Source: Furcasterigmium furcatum (lineage: Eukaryota > Ascomycota > Sordariomycetes > Glomerellales > Plectosphaerellaceae). Taken from it: a DNA stretch of 64,000 nt. Location of the stretch: the NCBI GenBank assembly GCA_001599815.1, contig BCIA01000006.1, positions 5,073,139 through 5,137,138 of the forward strand. Reading direction: 5' to 3'. A program made the translations under genes and the position numbers. Positions 11,910-22,800 of this stretch are shown here, piece by piece (position 1 is the stretch's first letter; each line of letters starts with the position of its first letter). The notes under the pieces are model-generated. The model searched no databases, was not told the DNA's origin, and saw only the letters and a program-made list of their open reading frames with translations.

Positions 11910-13153
11910 GAATAGCTCTGAGTTCTGTGCCTCCTTTCTCCTTGCGGTATGCTTGTGTTGTATGATGTGGTATCTTTAGACTCAATGCAAGATGCGAGAA
12001 AGGCGATACGTGGCTGTTCCAGCGTCTCGGGAGCGACACTTCGCTCTTCTAATACCACGCAGATGCCCCGCCAAACCATGGCCAGACCATCGCCAGTCCA
12101 GAGGTGGAGGAGCATTCTGAGGGGCCTGGGCATCGAGGGTTACCGCGCAACATGGGAGGATGAATGTATGTGTCTCAAGAATAATGGCCTGGCCTTACCC
12201 TCGAGGAATGTGATGCGGGATGACTTGCGTCAGGTGCGGCTGTGGCGCGTGGGACGGCGGACGAGCGGTTCGAGGAGGCGGCGGTCGGTACACCGAGAAC
12301 AGAGAAGGGTTGCCGTACTGAAGGGTGAAGATATTTCGTCCAAGAGGCTGGCGTTTTGTTTTCGTTGAAGACTGGGCGTTGTAGGAGTGGCGGGAGATGA
12401 AAGATGCAGGATGGATGAGCAAATGGCTGAGATTGGATCACAGCAGATCACTTGGAAAGACCTAGATGGGAGCTGCGAAAAGCGGATGACCCCGGCACGG
12501 TACCTTGCCTTAGTCTTGCCTGAACCTCGTGGGCCAAAGTCTCAGTTGCATGTGGGCGAGCTGAGTCGGGGATGGTGACAGAGTGAGGAAGGAGTTATCG
12601 AGGGCTAGGACGGTGCTCATTCTCATTCCATCGCACGCAGTGCCCCTCCTGGCTGACGCGTGCGCCCCTTGGCGTGGGTCCCTGTTCCCTGCTCTTCACC
12701 TCCGGTGCTTCCTTCAACAATTGAAAAGTGCATTAAACCTCGTTGAATTGGATCGAATACTGAACTGCCCAGCCGTGGCTCACGGGGGAGGCTGCCTGAG
12801 TGCCCGACTTGAAGGGGAACGAGGTCCGAGGGAGTGATCAGCTGGTGGTGTTTGTGGAGGGGCAGACCAGCTGATAAGATAAATCCATGACGTCGCCTTG
12901 GCATGGGCATGCGCATCGAAATCATTCCTCTCCTTGCCCTGCCCTTGCCCAGGCCTCCGGTTGGCACATTCCAACAGATGTGGTTGACGAGATTTTCCCA
13001 GGATCAATTCAACCTATCGATTGGTCGGGTCGTTGCACACGGCCAACTTCCGACTGCCCGCGAGGCAACGAACTCGCCAGGAATTCTGGCTCATGCATCT
13101 GGCTAGCAATAGACCCAAGGAGTGGGAACGACAATCTGTAAGCGGTAGCCCGC
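11910..13153. other. Intergenic, GH81 promoter region
   Basis: This 1.2-kb stretch lies upstream of the GH81 glucanase and downstream of STN1. Frames are short and featureless. No repeat or RNA gene was recognised. Confidence 0.4.
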
Positions 13154-14137
13154 TCATAATCCAAGAGCGCTGTACTTGCCCCTCATACCCTCATCCAAGA
13201 CGAGCCGGGAGGAGGCCTTGGACGAGGATTCCTTTGGCTCCTCCCGTCGTTCCGTGGCAAGCGGAGGGCCGCGAGGCCTGGGGCCTTTCGGCTTTTTCGG
13301 CCTTCCATATCCATCCAGCTCGACTGTAAGCGGGAGCTCCTGGAAATCTGGCTCACCATGTGTCTGTTCCTGGTCGGGCCTCCTCGGCCTGGCACGCCTT
13401 TGCTTCTTTGGCCGCCCGTATCCATCCAACTCCACCGAATGGTCCTGGCCGGCATGCTTCTCTCTCTCCTGCCTCCGGGCCTTCTCCTCCCGCCTCTTCT
13501 CCTTGTCGGCATCCTGCTCTGCGGTCCTGCGACATCGGTCGATTTGTTTCGCAGTCAAAACCCAGGGCTGACCCAGGACATCCCGCTCAAACACGATGCG
13601 GCGCTCCCACAACACGACCTCCTCTTCGGTAGCCCGGAGCGCGTTGATCTTTTGTATCTGGATGGTCATCTCCTCCCGGAACGTGGAGAGGAGACCTTTG
13701 ATGTCGACAATATGCCCCACGTCCACTGCCTCGCATTCCGGCACTTCGAACTCCATCTTGGGAGGCGCGAGGCTGTAAGTGTTCGCCGCGCCTGTGGGAC
13801 GCACAATCTTCACGGAGACATTGCATTCGATACAGACGCCACTGCTGTCGTCGATTGTGTACACACGGCGACCGTAAAAGTCGTCAATGGCGACGACAGC
13901 GCCGACGATGCGGGCCCATTTGATCGGAAGGTTGCGGTGGTGAAATGTGTTCTGTCCTTCACATTGCATGTCAGAACATGGCTAGGTAGTTGCGTGGATG
14001 ATGTTTGCAGGCATACCTGCAAACTGGGGATGGAAGTCCAGGGCGTGAATCGCGCTCGCGTACATCAGGCAGTACGTGCGCTGTGTTGGGGCGAGGGAAG
14101 AGCAGTACGAGGGGTACAGCTCTGACACGCCCGTCAT
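13154..14137 (-). CDS. STN1: CST telomere-capping subunit Stn1 (OB fold)
   Basis: Stn1 binds single-stranded telomeric DNA with Ten1 and caps chromosome ends. The model is complement(join(13154..13956, 14017..14137)), 307 aa, close to the family norm. The first exon gives the conserved opening ELYPSYCSSLAPTQ. A 60-nt intron (GTATGC donor, AAG acceptor) joins it to LPIKWARIVGAVVAI and YTIDDSSGVCIEC, the core strands of the OB fold (about residues 45-155). The last 120 residues are basic and charged. They hold two copies of VELDGYGRPKK (residues 215-225 and 252-262). No winged-helix region is present, which suits the short fungal form. The ATG at 14137 directly precedes the conserved block; the frame is open further upstream but without conservation. 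Confidence 0.88.
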
Positions 14138-14548
14138 GGCATGGTAGGCATTGTTGATCAACAGCGCTGGTCGATATCGCGAGTGCGTCGGTGGAGGCGG
14201 TGGGTGTTGCGGAATGCCGTCATGTCGGTTTCGAAGTCGAGAAGCTCCGAGTCGCGTCTGGACGCGGTGGTTTAAGCCCACCAGCGCATCCCTCGGCTGG
14301 TGCCTGCGGGGGTCCAACCCCACTGGCTCCCGGCGGTTGCCGGGTTCTTGGCCGGCGCAAAGCCCGGATTAGATGGTCCAAGAAACACCCAATTTACGTC
14401 GCATCTTTACAACACAGACTGCCATCTGGTTCTTCGACTTCATCTCCCAAGCGACCGAATAACTCATAGCGCGTCTAGCAGTGCTGCGTCCCTGTGGTAG
14501 CAGAGTTCGTCCCGTCGTCAAGAGATGTAAATTCATCACTTTAGACTC
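14138..14548. other. Intergenic, STN1 promoter
   Basis: This 411-nt spacer lies between two minus-strand genes. It holds the STN1 upstream region and the 3' end of the 2H phosphoesterase gene. No further feature was seen. Confidence 0.4.
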
Positions 14549-15444
14549 TCAAGGCTCCTCAAAATCCACTGGCTGCCCATCGCCATACCAAAGCCTGCCC
14601 TTCCGAATCTCTATTGAACGACCTCGACCGACAGTCCACCTCAATCCAGGTGTGAACCTTCCCACGCCTTCCCTTGGCCAGTGTTCGTCCTTTAACCATT
14701 GGTTAATCGATTCGATCTTCTGAACCCAGGCCTCCAGACTGTCCCTGTCTTTCAGGTCTGACATATTGGCGAATCGCGCAAACGTGATATGGCTCGATGT
14801 GTTGTAATACTTTGATGTGATCTCCACGCCGTTCTCGGCGCAGATATTCGCTAGATCTCGTCGAAGGTGCAGATACGTATACCGGCAGTCCTCGACCGGG
14901 AGGAACGTTAAAGCGACCGCGGTGTCGTCCAAGCTCAGCATCGGTCGATCAAGGCCGGCGGGATGCTCAGTGGCATAGTCACCAAATTTTTTCGCGTGCG
15001 GCTTGGTCTGTTCTGTGCTGGCCTTGAGCTCTGCTGGGGTCTTGGAGTGGACGAGCTCGATGACCGTCATGTGAAGCCATTCAGGCGGAGACGACCAGAT
15101 ATCTACCCACGGTGGTCAGAGACATCAGAAGCTACAGCCCGTGGGAGCCGCCTACTAGGGGCAAGGGCCGACAATTCCTGTTGGATATGTAGAATCAGGT
15201 CTGTGACTTCCTTTGACGGCCAGGCAAAGATACACAGGTTGTTGCGTGGGTCAAGGTACCCGGGGTCGTTTAGACGGGCTGTGAGTATCTCGTCGACTGG
15301 CACTCCTGGATAGTCTGGCCGGAGGAGAAGCTCCCTGAACTTGTTGTTCCTGTTCACTCGATGTTCCGCACAAACCCTGGCAATCTGAACAGGATCACCC
15401 CGAGCTTCTGTGATGAACCTGTCGATGGCGTTTGTGAAGTCCAT
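14549..15444 (-). CDS. 2H phosphoesterase (RNA ligase / cyclic-nucleotide phosphodiesterase-like)
   Basis: This is a small protein of the 2H superfamily, whose members open 2',3'-cyclic phosphates or 2'-5' bonds at RNA ends. The model is complement(join(14549..15102, 15156..15444)), 280 aa. A 53-nt intron (GTAGGC donor, TAG acceptor) restores the run LAPNIWSSPPEWLHMT, which is split between frames without it. Both catalytic H-x-T motifs are present: H107-M-T109 and H201-I-T203. The N-terminal helical region (GDPVQIARVCAEHR, then PDYPGVPVDEIL) matches the fungal branch of the family. The start is the ATG at 15444; the open frame above it begins at a TTG. The substrate is unknown. It is directly downstream of an intron-containing tRNA-Ser gene on the same strand. 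Confidence 0.85.
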
Positions 15445-15626
15445 CTTGGTGTGATTGAGTTGATCTGACGGACTGGCCAATATTGCCTCATGACGAACGA
15501 ACACTTCATTCAACCAAGGGGCTTCTGCTCGCAATCACCCCACCCCCAAGAACAGGGGTGTGTAAAAAATAACGTCTGCTCTCAAGTTGAGTCAGTCAGA
15601 CAAAGGGGAAAGGGGCAAAAGAAAAT

Positions 15627-15655
15627 AAAAAGTAATCGTACCCAGCTGAGCTGGG
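15627..15655 (-). terminator. tRNA trailer hairpin and T-run
   Basis: On the minus strand, 16 nt after the tRNA-Ser(CGA) end, the hairpin CCCAGC-TCA-GCTGGG (15641-15655) is followed by T5 (15627-15631). The stem is identical to those beside the other two tRNA-Ser genes; only one loop base differs. Confidence 0.6.
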
Positions 15656-15671
15656 CGCGTCGTGAAATCCG

Positions 15672-15792
15672 CGACGAGGGCAGGATTTGAACCTACGCGG
15701 GCGAACCCAACAGATGGCTGGACGGGGCCTGTCCTGGAGGCCAGAGACAGTCCTGTTCGAGTCTGTCGCCTTAACCACTCGGCCACCTCGCC
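15672..15792 (-). tRNA. tRNA-Ser(CGA), intron-containing
   Basis: This is a class II serine tRNA with the same body as the two AGA copies. The acceptor stem is GGCGAGG with CCTCGTC and discriminator G at 15672. The anticodon CGA (15757-15759) sits in C-T-CGA-A. A 40-nt intron (15716-15755), longer than and different from the AGA intron, precedes A and TCTGT of the anticodon stem. Variable and T arms match the AGA genes. Confidence 0.93.
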
Positions 15793-16159
15793 TGTTTGTT
15801 GCATAACTTGAAATTTTTCCGGCCCTACCCATAGTAGTAGTCTGGGCCACAGCACCCAGTCTGGGCCAGCGGTTTGGCGCCGGAGCCCACCCTTGACGGC
15901 CAGTCAAAACTGCCTGGGTGGGTGGGTAGGGCATCTGGGCTGCCTCGGATCAAGTCCTCTCCTGGTAACGCCGCCGATGATTAGAGGAGGTAAAGCGAAA
16001 TTTCAGGGAGTTTTCCTGAGGAGAAGCTAAGAGATTCCCATTTTGGAGAGAAAAGGGAGGGCGCTAAAAAGGGGAAAGTCAGCGCCACAGGGTCTCAGAC
16101 AGCCAGATTTGATGGTCGACTCGCCGTACCACGGCACTCTGCAAGTTGAAAAAAGAACC
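15793..16159. other. Spacer between two tRNA-Ser genes
   Basis: This spacer of about 370 nt holds the 5' flank of tRNA-Ser(CGA). No other gene was seen. Confidence 0.4.
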
Positions 16160-16190
16160 AAAAAATGAATCTCAACCCAGCTGCGCTGGG
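16160..16190 (-). terminator. tRNA trailer hairpin and T-run
   Basis: On the minus strand the hairpin CCCAGC-GCA-GCTGGG (16176-16190) starts 18 nt after the tRNA end, and T6 (16160-16165) follows. The flank between tRNA and hairpin is nearly identical to the copy at the left end of the window. Confidence 0.6.
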
Positions 16191-16208
16191 CGCGTCGATA
16201 TATATCCG

Positions 16209-16318
16209 CGACGAGGGCAGGATTTGAACCTACGCGGGCGAACCCAACAGATGGCGCAGAACCGAGTCCGGAGACAGGCAGTTCTAGTCTGTCGCCTTAA
16301 CCACTCGGCCACCTCGCC
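16209..16318 (-). tRNA. tRNA-Ser(AGA), intron-containing, second copy
   Basis: The sequence is identical to 16-125 on the opposite strand, including the 29-nt intron after position 37, the anticodon AGA and the class II variable arm. The acceptor pairs 16312-16318 with 16210-16216; the discriminator is at 16209. The inverted copies lie 16 kb apart and share about 30 nt of 3' flank, which points to a fairly recent duplication or gene conversion. Confidence 0.93.
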
Positions 16319-16782
16319 AGTTTTGATGACCAAGTGGGAAAAGTCGGCGGTTATGGCTGCCCCACTGGGCGCTGCCGTGGCAGGGGTGTTGCTGAAGAGG
16401 TGAATTCACCTCGAGTCAAAGTCCAAATCCCGAAAGGGAGGACGTGTCAATTTTCTGCAGGTGGGGTAGTGAGGTACTGATGGTTGACTTGGACTTACCG
16501 GCGTTGCCAGCGCAGAAACAGTCCTCGTCTCCGAGGGTATCTTTGTTGGAAACATGTTCTGCGGATGATGGATGCATTCTGGGTTGCGGCAAAAAAAGAC
16601 ACACATCGTCCGTGTAAAGCCGACGGGCATGATTGACGAGGGTCAATTCACTTCCTACGCTCAGCTGAGCACCACGCCGGAATGACAGAAAAGAACCATC
16701 CAACGCCCCAGGCTTCTCAAGACGTACCCAGCCCAGTCCGATTCCGAGTTCCCAACGCCGATACGTGATAGAACCAGAGAAA
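16319..16782. other. Intergenic, 3' flank of J-protein gene
   Basis: This 464-nt stretch between the tRNA 5' flank and the stop of the J-protein gene shows no further feature. Confidence 0.4.
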
Positions 16783-17725
16783 TCACTTTGTCTTCTTCTT
16801 GGGCTTCTTCAGCCTGGCCGCGGCAGCCTGGAAGGCCTCTTCCGACGGCTCCTCTTCCGCTGCGAGCCGCTTGCCCTTCTTCGACTTGCTTGTCGCTCCG
16901 TACTTCTCCGCCAGGTTGTCCAGGAAGCCGGCGCGAGACTGCTGGTTGCGCTGGATCAATGCGGCCAGGTCATCTTCCCCTGATGCGGCCTTGCCTTTCT
17001 TCTGCTTCGACGCCTTCTTGTCCCCGAACAGCTTATCGTGCACGCCCAGCTCCTTGGCGTACTCCTCCGCCTCGGTCGCCTCGCCCTTCGCGGCCTTGAC
17101 CCTGGCATCCCGTTTCCTCTTGCTCTCCTTGGTGTAAGCCCTGAAGTCGGGCACGTCCCCGGACTCGATGGCCTCGTCGAGGATGCTGCGGAAGCGCTCG
17201 TCATCTTCCAGGACGTTGCTGAGAATCACCGTCTCGTATATCTTGTCCATGTCGCCCTGGAAGGACTCGTAGGCTTGGAGGAGGTCATCCTTTTCGTCCA
17301 GCGAGCCCTTGTACCCCTTGGAGAACTTCTCGATCGCGTCGGCAGAGACGGCTTCGTGGAACAGGTCCCGGTAGAAATCGCTCCAGTTGAAGCCGTCGGC
17401 GTCGACGATGCATTCGGACGTCGAGCCTGTGGCATCGTACCGCTTGCGCCGGACGGGGTCGGACAGGATGGTGTAGGCGAAGGCGATGGCCTGGAAGGCC
17501 ACATTGGCAGCTTCTTTCTGGTCCTCAGGAACCTTATCTGTGGAAGGTTAGGTGTGTTTATCGACCGGGTTTCGGGTTTCGGTGCGTACCTGGGTGGTTC
17601 TTCAGTGCTGCTTTGCGGTAGGCGGACTTGACTTGGTCGGCTGTCGCCTCGCGGTCGATGCCGAGGACCTCGTACGGGTCGATGCTGGGCGGGTCGCCCT
17701 CGACCAGGTCGTCTGCAGAAGACAT
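16783..17725 (-). CDS. DNAJC9-like J-domain protein
   Basis: This is a Hsp40-type co-chaperone; the animal relative DNAJC9 pairs Hsp70 with histone handling. The model is complement(join(16783..17537, 17590..17725)), 296 aa, starting at the first ATG. The N-terminal J domain (about residues 16-85) opens with DPYEVLGIDREATADQVK. Its essential HPD motif is split by the 52-nt intron: exon 1 ends NHP and exon 2 begins DK. After the J domain comes the DNAJC9-type region with GFNWSDFYRDLF and an acidic helical middle. A Lys-rich tail ends in KKPKKKTK and may act as a nuclear signal. No Cys-rich zinc domain is present, so it is a class III J protein. It diverges from the deaminase gene with only 360 bp between the ATGs. 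Confidence 0.88.
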
Positions 17726-18085
17726 GGTCGGGCAATCGATGTGATTTCGGTGAGGATTGCTAGTCGCGGATGGGGGTCCGATTCTTTGGATTGGGTGCAG
17801 TTGACAGTGACGTTGTGCAGCGTTGAGATGTGTAAAGACTCTAGATCAGGCTGGGTTGACGCGTTGAGACGCGCTGGGATAAAGTGGTTGCCGCGGTGCG
17901 GGCACTAAAGCGGAAAGTGGGGCAGCTACCTACCAAAAAAAGGTGTGGGCATCGCGGGGTTGCATTCTCGACTTGACCTCTCGAAGGACGACGACATCTC
18001 AAAGGACTTTAATTACTACTGGCCAACAACACAGGCTCCAGAGTATTTCAATCTCATCTCCCGATTGATATATATTCTGCTGAGA
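17726..18085. promoter_or_regulatory. Shared upstream region of divergent genes
   Basis: The J-protein gene (-) and the deaminase gene (+) start 360 bp apart, head to head. Both promoters must fit here or overlap the leaders. No TATA box was seen with confidence. A GTG-initiated extension of the deaminase frame into this region has no conservation. Confidence 0.45.
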
Positions 18086-18619
18086 ATGACCTCCATCGCC
18101 TCTGAAAGACCGAACATCGAGGCTGGGGATCACAAGGGATACATGCAATATGCACTCAGTTTAGCAACACTCTCACCACCAAAGCCGACCAACTTCCGAG
18201 TCGGAGCCGTGCTCGTCGACTCTGCCAAAAACACCATCTTGTCTACAGGCTACACGTTAGAGGTGCAAGGCAACACACACGCAGAGCAGTGCTGCTTCAT
18301 CAAGCTTGCCCAGGCCCATGGCGTGGCTGAGGAGGCGCTCGGAACGGCCATCACGGGCACCCTCGCGCTGTACACGACGATGGAACCATGCTCCCACCGA
18401 CTGAGCGGCAACCTGCCTTGCGCGCAACGGATACTTCGCCTGCATCCCCTGATCCAGACTGTCTACGTGGGCGTCATGGAGCCTGAGAAATTCGTGAGCG
18501 ACAACACGGGGCGACGCTCATTGGAGGAGGCAGGCATCCGGTTTGTCCATGTCGCGGGATTGGAGGAGGAAATCCTGGCAGTAGCAACAGCGGGACATGT
18601 CGCCGGCAAGAGTGCATAG
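18086..18619 (+). CDS. Rib2-like pyrimidine deaminase (riboflavin pathway)
   Basis: This is a zinc-dependent deaminase of the cytidine-deaminase fold, resembling the C-terminal deaminase domain of yeast Rib2, which acts on a ribitylated pyrimidine in riboflavin synthesis. It has 177 aa in one exon. Zinc-site residues are H65-A-E67 and P101-C102 with C112. Flanking sequence (PPKPTNFRVGAVLVD, STGYTLE, GNTHAEQC, TMEPCSHRLSGNLPC) is close to the Rib2 pattern. It lacks the N-terminal pseudouridine-synthase domain of yeast Rib2, as expected where the two functions are on separate genes. The start is the ATG at 18086. It shares an upstream region with the J-protein gene. Confidence 0.85.
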   Translation: MTSIASERPNIEAGDHKGYMQYALSLATLSPPKPTNFRVGAVLVDSAKNTILSTGYTLEVQGNTHAEQCCFIKLAQAHGVAEEALGTAITGTLALYTTMEPCSHRLSGNLPCAQRILRLHPLIQTVYVGVMEPEKFVSDNTGRRSLEEAGIRFVHVAGLEEEILAVATAGHVAGKSA

Positions 18620-19830
18620 CTGTCAAGCTGCAGCAGCTGCAGAGTTCCGACGGCAAATGAATGATGACCTGATTGCTCGTGTGTCACAGAGGCTGGCCTC
18701 CCGCAGTGGCGGTGTTGGGCCAAGCTGCTTATCGTCCTCGCCTGGCCAGTGGGGGTTGCTTCTTTCCTTTGCTCTGACGACCGGGTTGTCCAATTGCCGG
18801 GGGGGGATCTGAAGCGGGAAAAGAAACAAAGATAGGCGGTGTGTCTGCCTCATGAGCATCCATTCAAGCCCTTGTATCCGACAGAGCTGAGCATGTTTCC
18901 CCCCAAGGCAGTTGCCCAAATTCCAAAATGCACGGCAAGGAACATGCCAATCGGGGGCCGACTAACTGCACTTGTGCATGCATCTGCAGCTCTCCCCAGT
19001 CCTGCGTTTCTGGGGTCCCGAAATTGATTGACCAGATCCTGGACGCCGTCATCAGCTGAGATGCCCGTTTGGCCCGTTTGAACTGATGGAAGGCAGAGGG
19101 GCAACAATCAGACCATCAACAAACACACACAATCTTGATACCCTCATTCTGCTTGGAACGGGAGCCAGTCCGTACTGGAGCTTCTTATCTTCTTCAGTTT
19201 AAAACAAAGCTCAAGGGTCCTCTGCAGCGCTGCCCCTGTTCCCCAGAAAGACCGTTGCCATTTTCGGACTGGACGACTGCTCAACGGCTGTCACTGAACT
19301 CTACCCTCACTTAGCTTTGAGCTTCCACCATTCCAACGTCATCGTTCACAGCTCATCCTCCTTCGCCAACCGTCTGGTTTACTGACTGGCTGTCTTGCCT
19401 CTTGCTGCAGAAATCCCAGACATTCGTCCTGCGGGCTCCCCGGCGGCCGCTGCAAGAGGCCAACAAGGCTCCGTCGTCCCGGGTGGCGCCTTCCGTCCTC
19501 TTGACTTCCATTCGATCTCATCACCCCTCACATCCCTCACCCTCTTTCCCTCTCTCAGGCTCTCTTTTATTTTCTCCTCATCCCTCAACCGCAAGCAGTT
19601 TTGGCGTTCATCTTGATACGCGTGTCTGGCTTTTGGCTTCATCCTTTACCATCATTGCTTAAGCTGCATAAGCAGCTTCGCTGAACAACCTCCTCGCCAC
19701 CTTGCTGTTGCTATCATTCCCCCGCCAACACTTTCAATCCCTTACGGTTGCCTGACAGCCCCGTCGCTTTGATTCTTTGTCGACTACGTGTCTTGCCTCA
19801 AAGGTCTTCCCAGCTATCACCAACATCAAC
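18620..19830. other. Intergenic, Argonaute promoter and leader
   Basis: This 1.2-kb stretch shows no gene. The part from about 19300 is pyrimidine-rich, typical of a fungal promoter and leader. The start codon lies in the favourable context CAACATGG. Confidence 0.45.
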
Positions 19831-22800
19831 ATGGCTGATCAGTACCCTGGCGGTCGTGGTCGTGGTCGTGGCGGAGGAGAATTCCGTGGTGGCCGTGGCG
19901 GAGGAGAATACCGCGGTGGTCGTGGCGGAGGCGGTGACCGCGGCGGCCGCGGCGGTGGTGGGTTCCAGGGCGAAGGTGGAGGCTTTCGCGGTCGTGGAGG
20001 ACGTGGGTTCCCGGATGGCCGAGGCGGAGGCTTTCGCCCTGGTGGCCGTGGAGGACGTGGAGGAGGCAATACCGACAAGGTCTTTGGGTATGTCTGCCCT
20101 TCTTACTTCACTTACCCTCGAACCATGCTAACGTTCCTCCAGCCAAGATCGGGTCCCTGCCCCTGACGACGATGTCACCAAAGCCGAGGACCGCATCGTC
20201 AAGACCACCCAGACCCCTGAGAACAAGTCCAAGCATGCCGCCGACGTGGTCAAGGCCATAGCCGACCTCATGGCCAACCTCCATGTCTCGAACCATTCTC
20301 CTAGTATTCCCCTTCCCGTTCGTCCTGCCTACGGTACCGACGGCCGTCAGGTCACTCTCTGGGCCAACTACTTCAGAGTCGACCTCCAAGGTGGCGTCAT
20401 CTACACCTATCACATCACCGTCAAGAGCAGCAAGGTTGATGGCAAAGATATGAAGGAAGTCAGCACCGACCAGCATGCACAGCAGCATGGTGTTCCTGAC
20501 GCCGACGACGACGTGGACGAAGAGAAGAATGACGTGACAGGCCGGAAGCTCAAGGCCATCATCGAGCTCGCCATCGATCAACTCCGGCAAGAGGACCCAT
20601 CGGCCATCTTCGTCACTGAATTCAAGAGCAAGCTCGTCTCGCTTCGCAAGATCAAGCGAAAAACCGACACCATCGAGGTCAGCTACCGTGGCGAGGATGG
20701 CACCAAGACCCCTCAGTCCTACTGGGTCACACTCACTCGTCCGCACGAGGCCTCTCTCAAGGCGGTCTTGGACTACGTCAGGACCATGTCGGATCCTTCT
20801 GACCCGAATGGTTCTCGCTTTCCCAAGTTCTCCGTCCCCGTCGATGCCCTTGGTGTCATCCTCGGGTTCAAAGCTCGGAAGATGCCCGAGGTCACTGCAG
20901 TGGGTAGCGCCCGTTACTTCTTGTGCCCGGAGAAAGACCGCGAGTCCGCTGTACTATCCCCCAAGCTGGAAGCCATTCGTGGCTACTTCCAGAGCATTCG
21001 CCTCGGAACCAACAGGCTGCTCCTCAATGTCAACGTCACCCATGGTGTCTTCAAGCAGGCCATCACTGTCGGCAAGCTGTGCGACTACCTTCAACTCGCG
21101 GTTTGCGGAGGCAGTGGCAGTGACATGGGCGCGTTTTCCAGGCTCAAGTCTCTGTCCAAGTTCCTTGCCAAGACCCGAATCGAGGTCCAATTCATGAACG
21201 ACAAGGGCACGCTCTATAGTGCAAAGAAGGCCATGTGCGGCCTCACCGTCCGGGGGGAGATCAACGCGCCCCCGTCCGAAATCGCCATGCCCCAGTGGTA
21301 TGGTGGCCCTCGAGAGGTCAAGTTCCGACTCAGGGCCAAGGACGGCCAGACGACCGTGATGGATGGCAAGCCGGCGAACCAGCTGTACGCTGTTGCACAG
21401 TATCTCGCGTGGAGTATGTCGGTGACCCAACTTTTCGAACGAAGCTTTACTGACTGGGTTTTGCAGAGTATCCGAACAAGTCCTTTGACCCGAGGTACCC
21501 TCTGGTCAATCTCGGCACTCCTGAGCGACCAGTCCTTTTCCCGGCCGAATGGTGCACCATCCTTCCCGGCCAGCCTGTGCGGGCCAAGTTGACCGGTGAT
21601 GAGACGACCGAGATGCTCAGGTTTGCATGCCGCTCACCCTTCGACAACGCGGTCTCGATCACGACTGGCGGCCGCGATACCCTCGGGCTCGATGACGGCG
21701 CCGATTTGGCCAAGTTCGGTGTCACGATCGACAAGCAGCTCCTCACCGTGAAGGGCCGGGAGCTTGTGCCGCCTCGCGTATCCTACGGAGTCAACAAGGT
21801 CATCACCCCAGCCAACGGCAGTTGGAACATGCGATCGGTCAAGGTCGTCAAGCCCGGCCGCAATCGCATCGCGAATTGGGGCTGGCTGCAGTTCACCGAT
21901 CGACAGAATGGCCCTAATAAGGAGGTTGTGACAGGGGCCGTTGCTGCGTTCGCCGGTTTTCTCAATGAGAACGGCATCATCATCGACAAGAACAAGGCAA
22001 ACCAGGGTATGGTCTGTCACTTGACGCACCCTGCAGCCATGGAGAGGGAGGTCTTGGACACGTTTGAGAAGGTTCCCAAACCCGGTGCCACGACTCAACT
22101 CTTCCTCCTCATCATCCTTCCACGGCAAGACACCCAGCTGTACGCCTACGTCAAGCAATGTGCAGATATCAAGTTCGGATACCACACCGTCTGCATCCTC
22201 GAGCGCAACCTCATGAAGGGGGATCCGATGACTTGCGCCAACGTTGGCCTCAAATGGAATCTCAAGAATGGCGGCACCAACCACAAGCTGGATGACCCTG
22301 TCGGACTCATCAAGTCGGGCAAGACCATGGTCGTGGGGTACGATGTCACGCACCCGACCAACTTGCCGATGAAGAAGGAGAAGAAAGACAAGAATAAGAA
22401 GGGCGACAAGGACGAGAAGGGCGAGAAGGTTGCGCAGGACAAGAAGGACAAGAAGGACAAGAAGGGGGAGAGGGCTGGCCCTCCTAGCTTGGTGGGACTG
22501 GTCGCGAGCATCGACAAGGACTTGGGTCAGTGGCCTGCTGTCGCTTGGGAACATAACTCGAGGCAGGAGATGCTGGACGAGAAGTTCGTGGAACATTTCG
22601 GAAGCCGCCTGGATCTCTGGAAGATGAACAACAGCGGCGTTCTTCCCGAGAACATCATGATCTACCGCGATGGCGTCTCCGAGGGTCAATTCAGTCAGGT
22701 CCTCAACGACGAACTCCCCCACATACGGAACGCGTGTTCAAAGCGGTACGGCCCGGGAAAGATGCCCAAGATCTCCATCGTTGTCTCGGTGAAGCGTCAT

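Noticed and set aside
19839..20078. Pro/Arg-rich repeat frame on the minus strand
   Set aside because: Antisense of the Argonaute RGG repeats.
21634..22722. 362-codon open frame on the minus strand
   Set aside because: Antisense of the Argonaute PIWI region; its Leu/Val runs mirror the Lys/Asp-rich insert.
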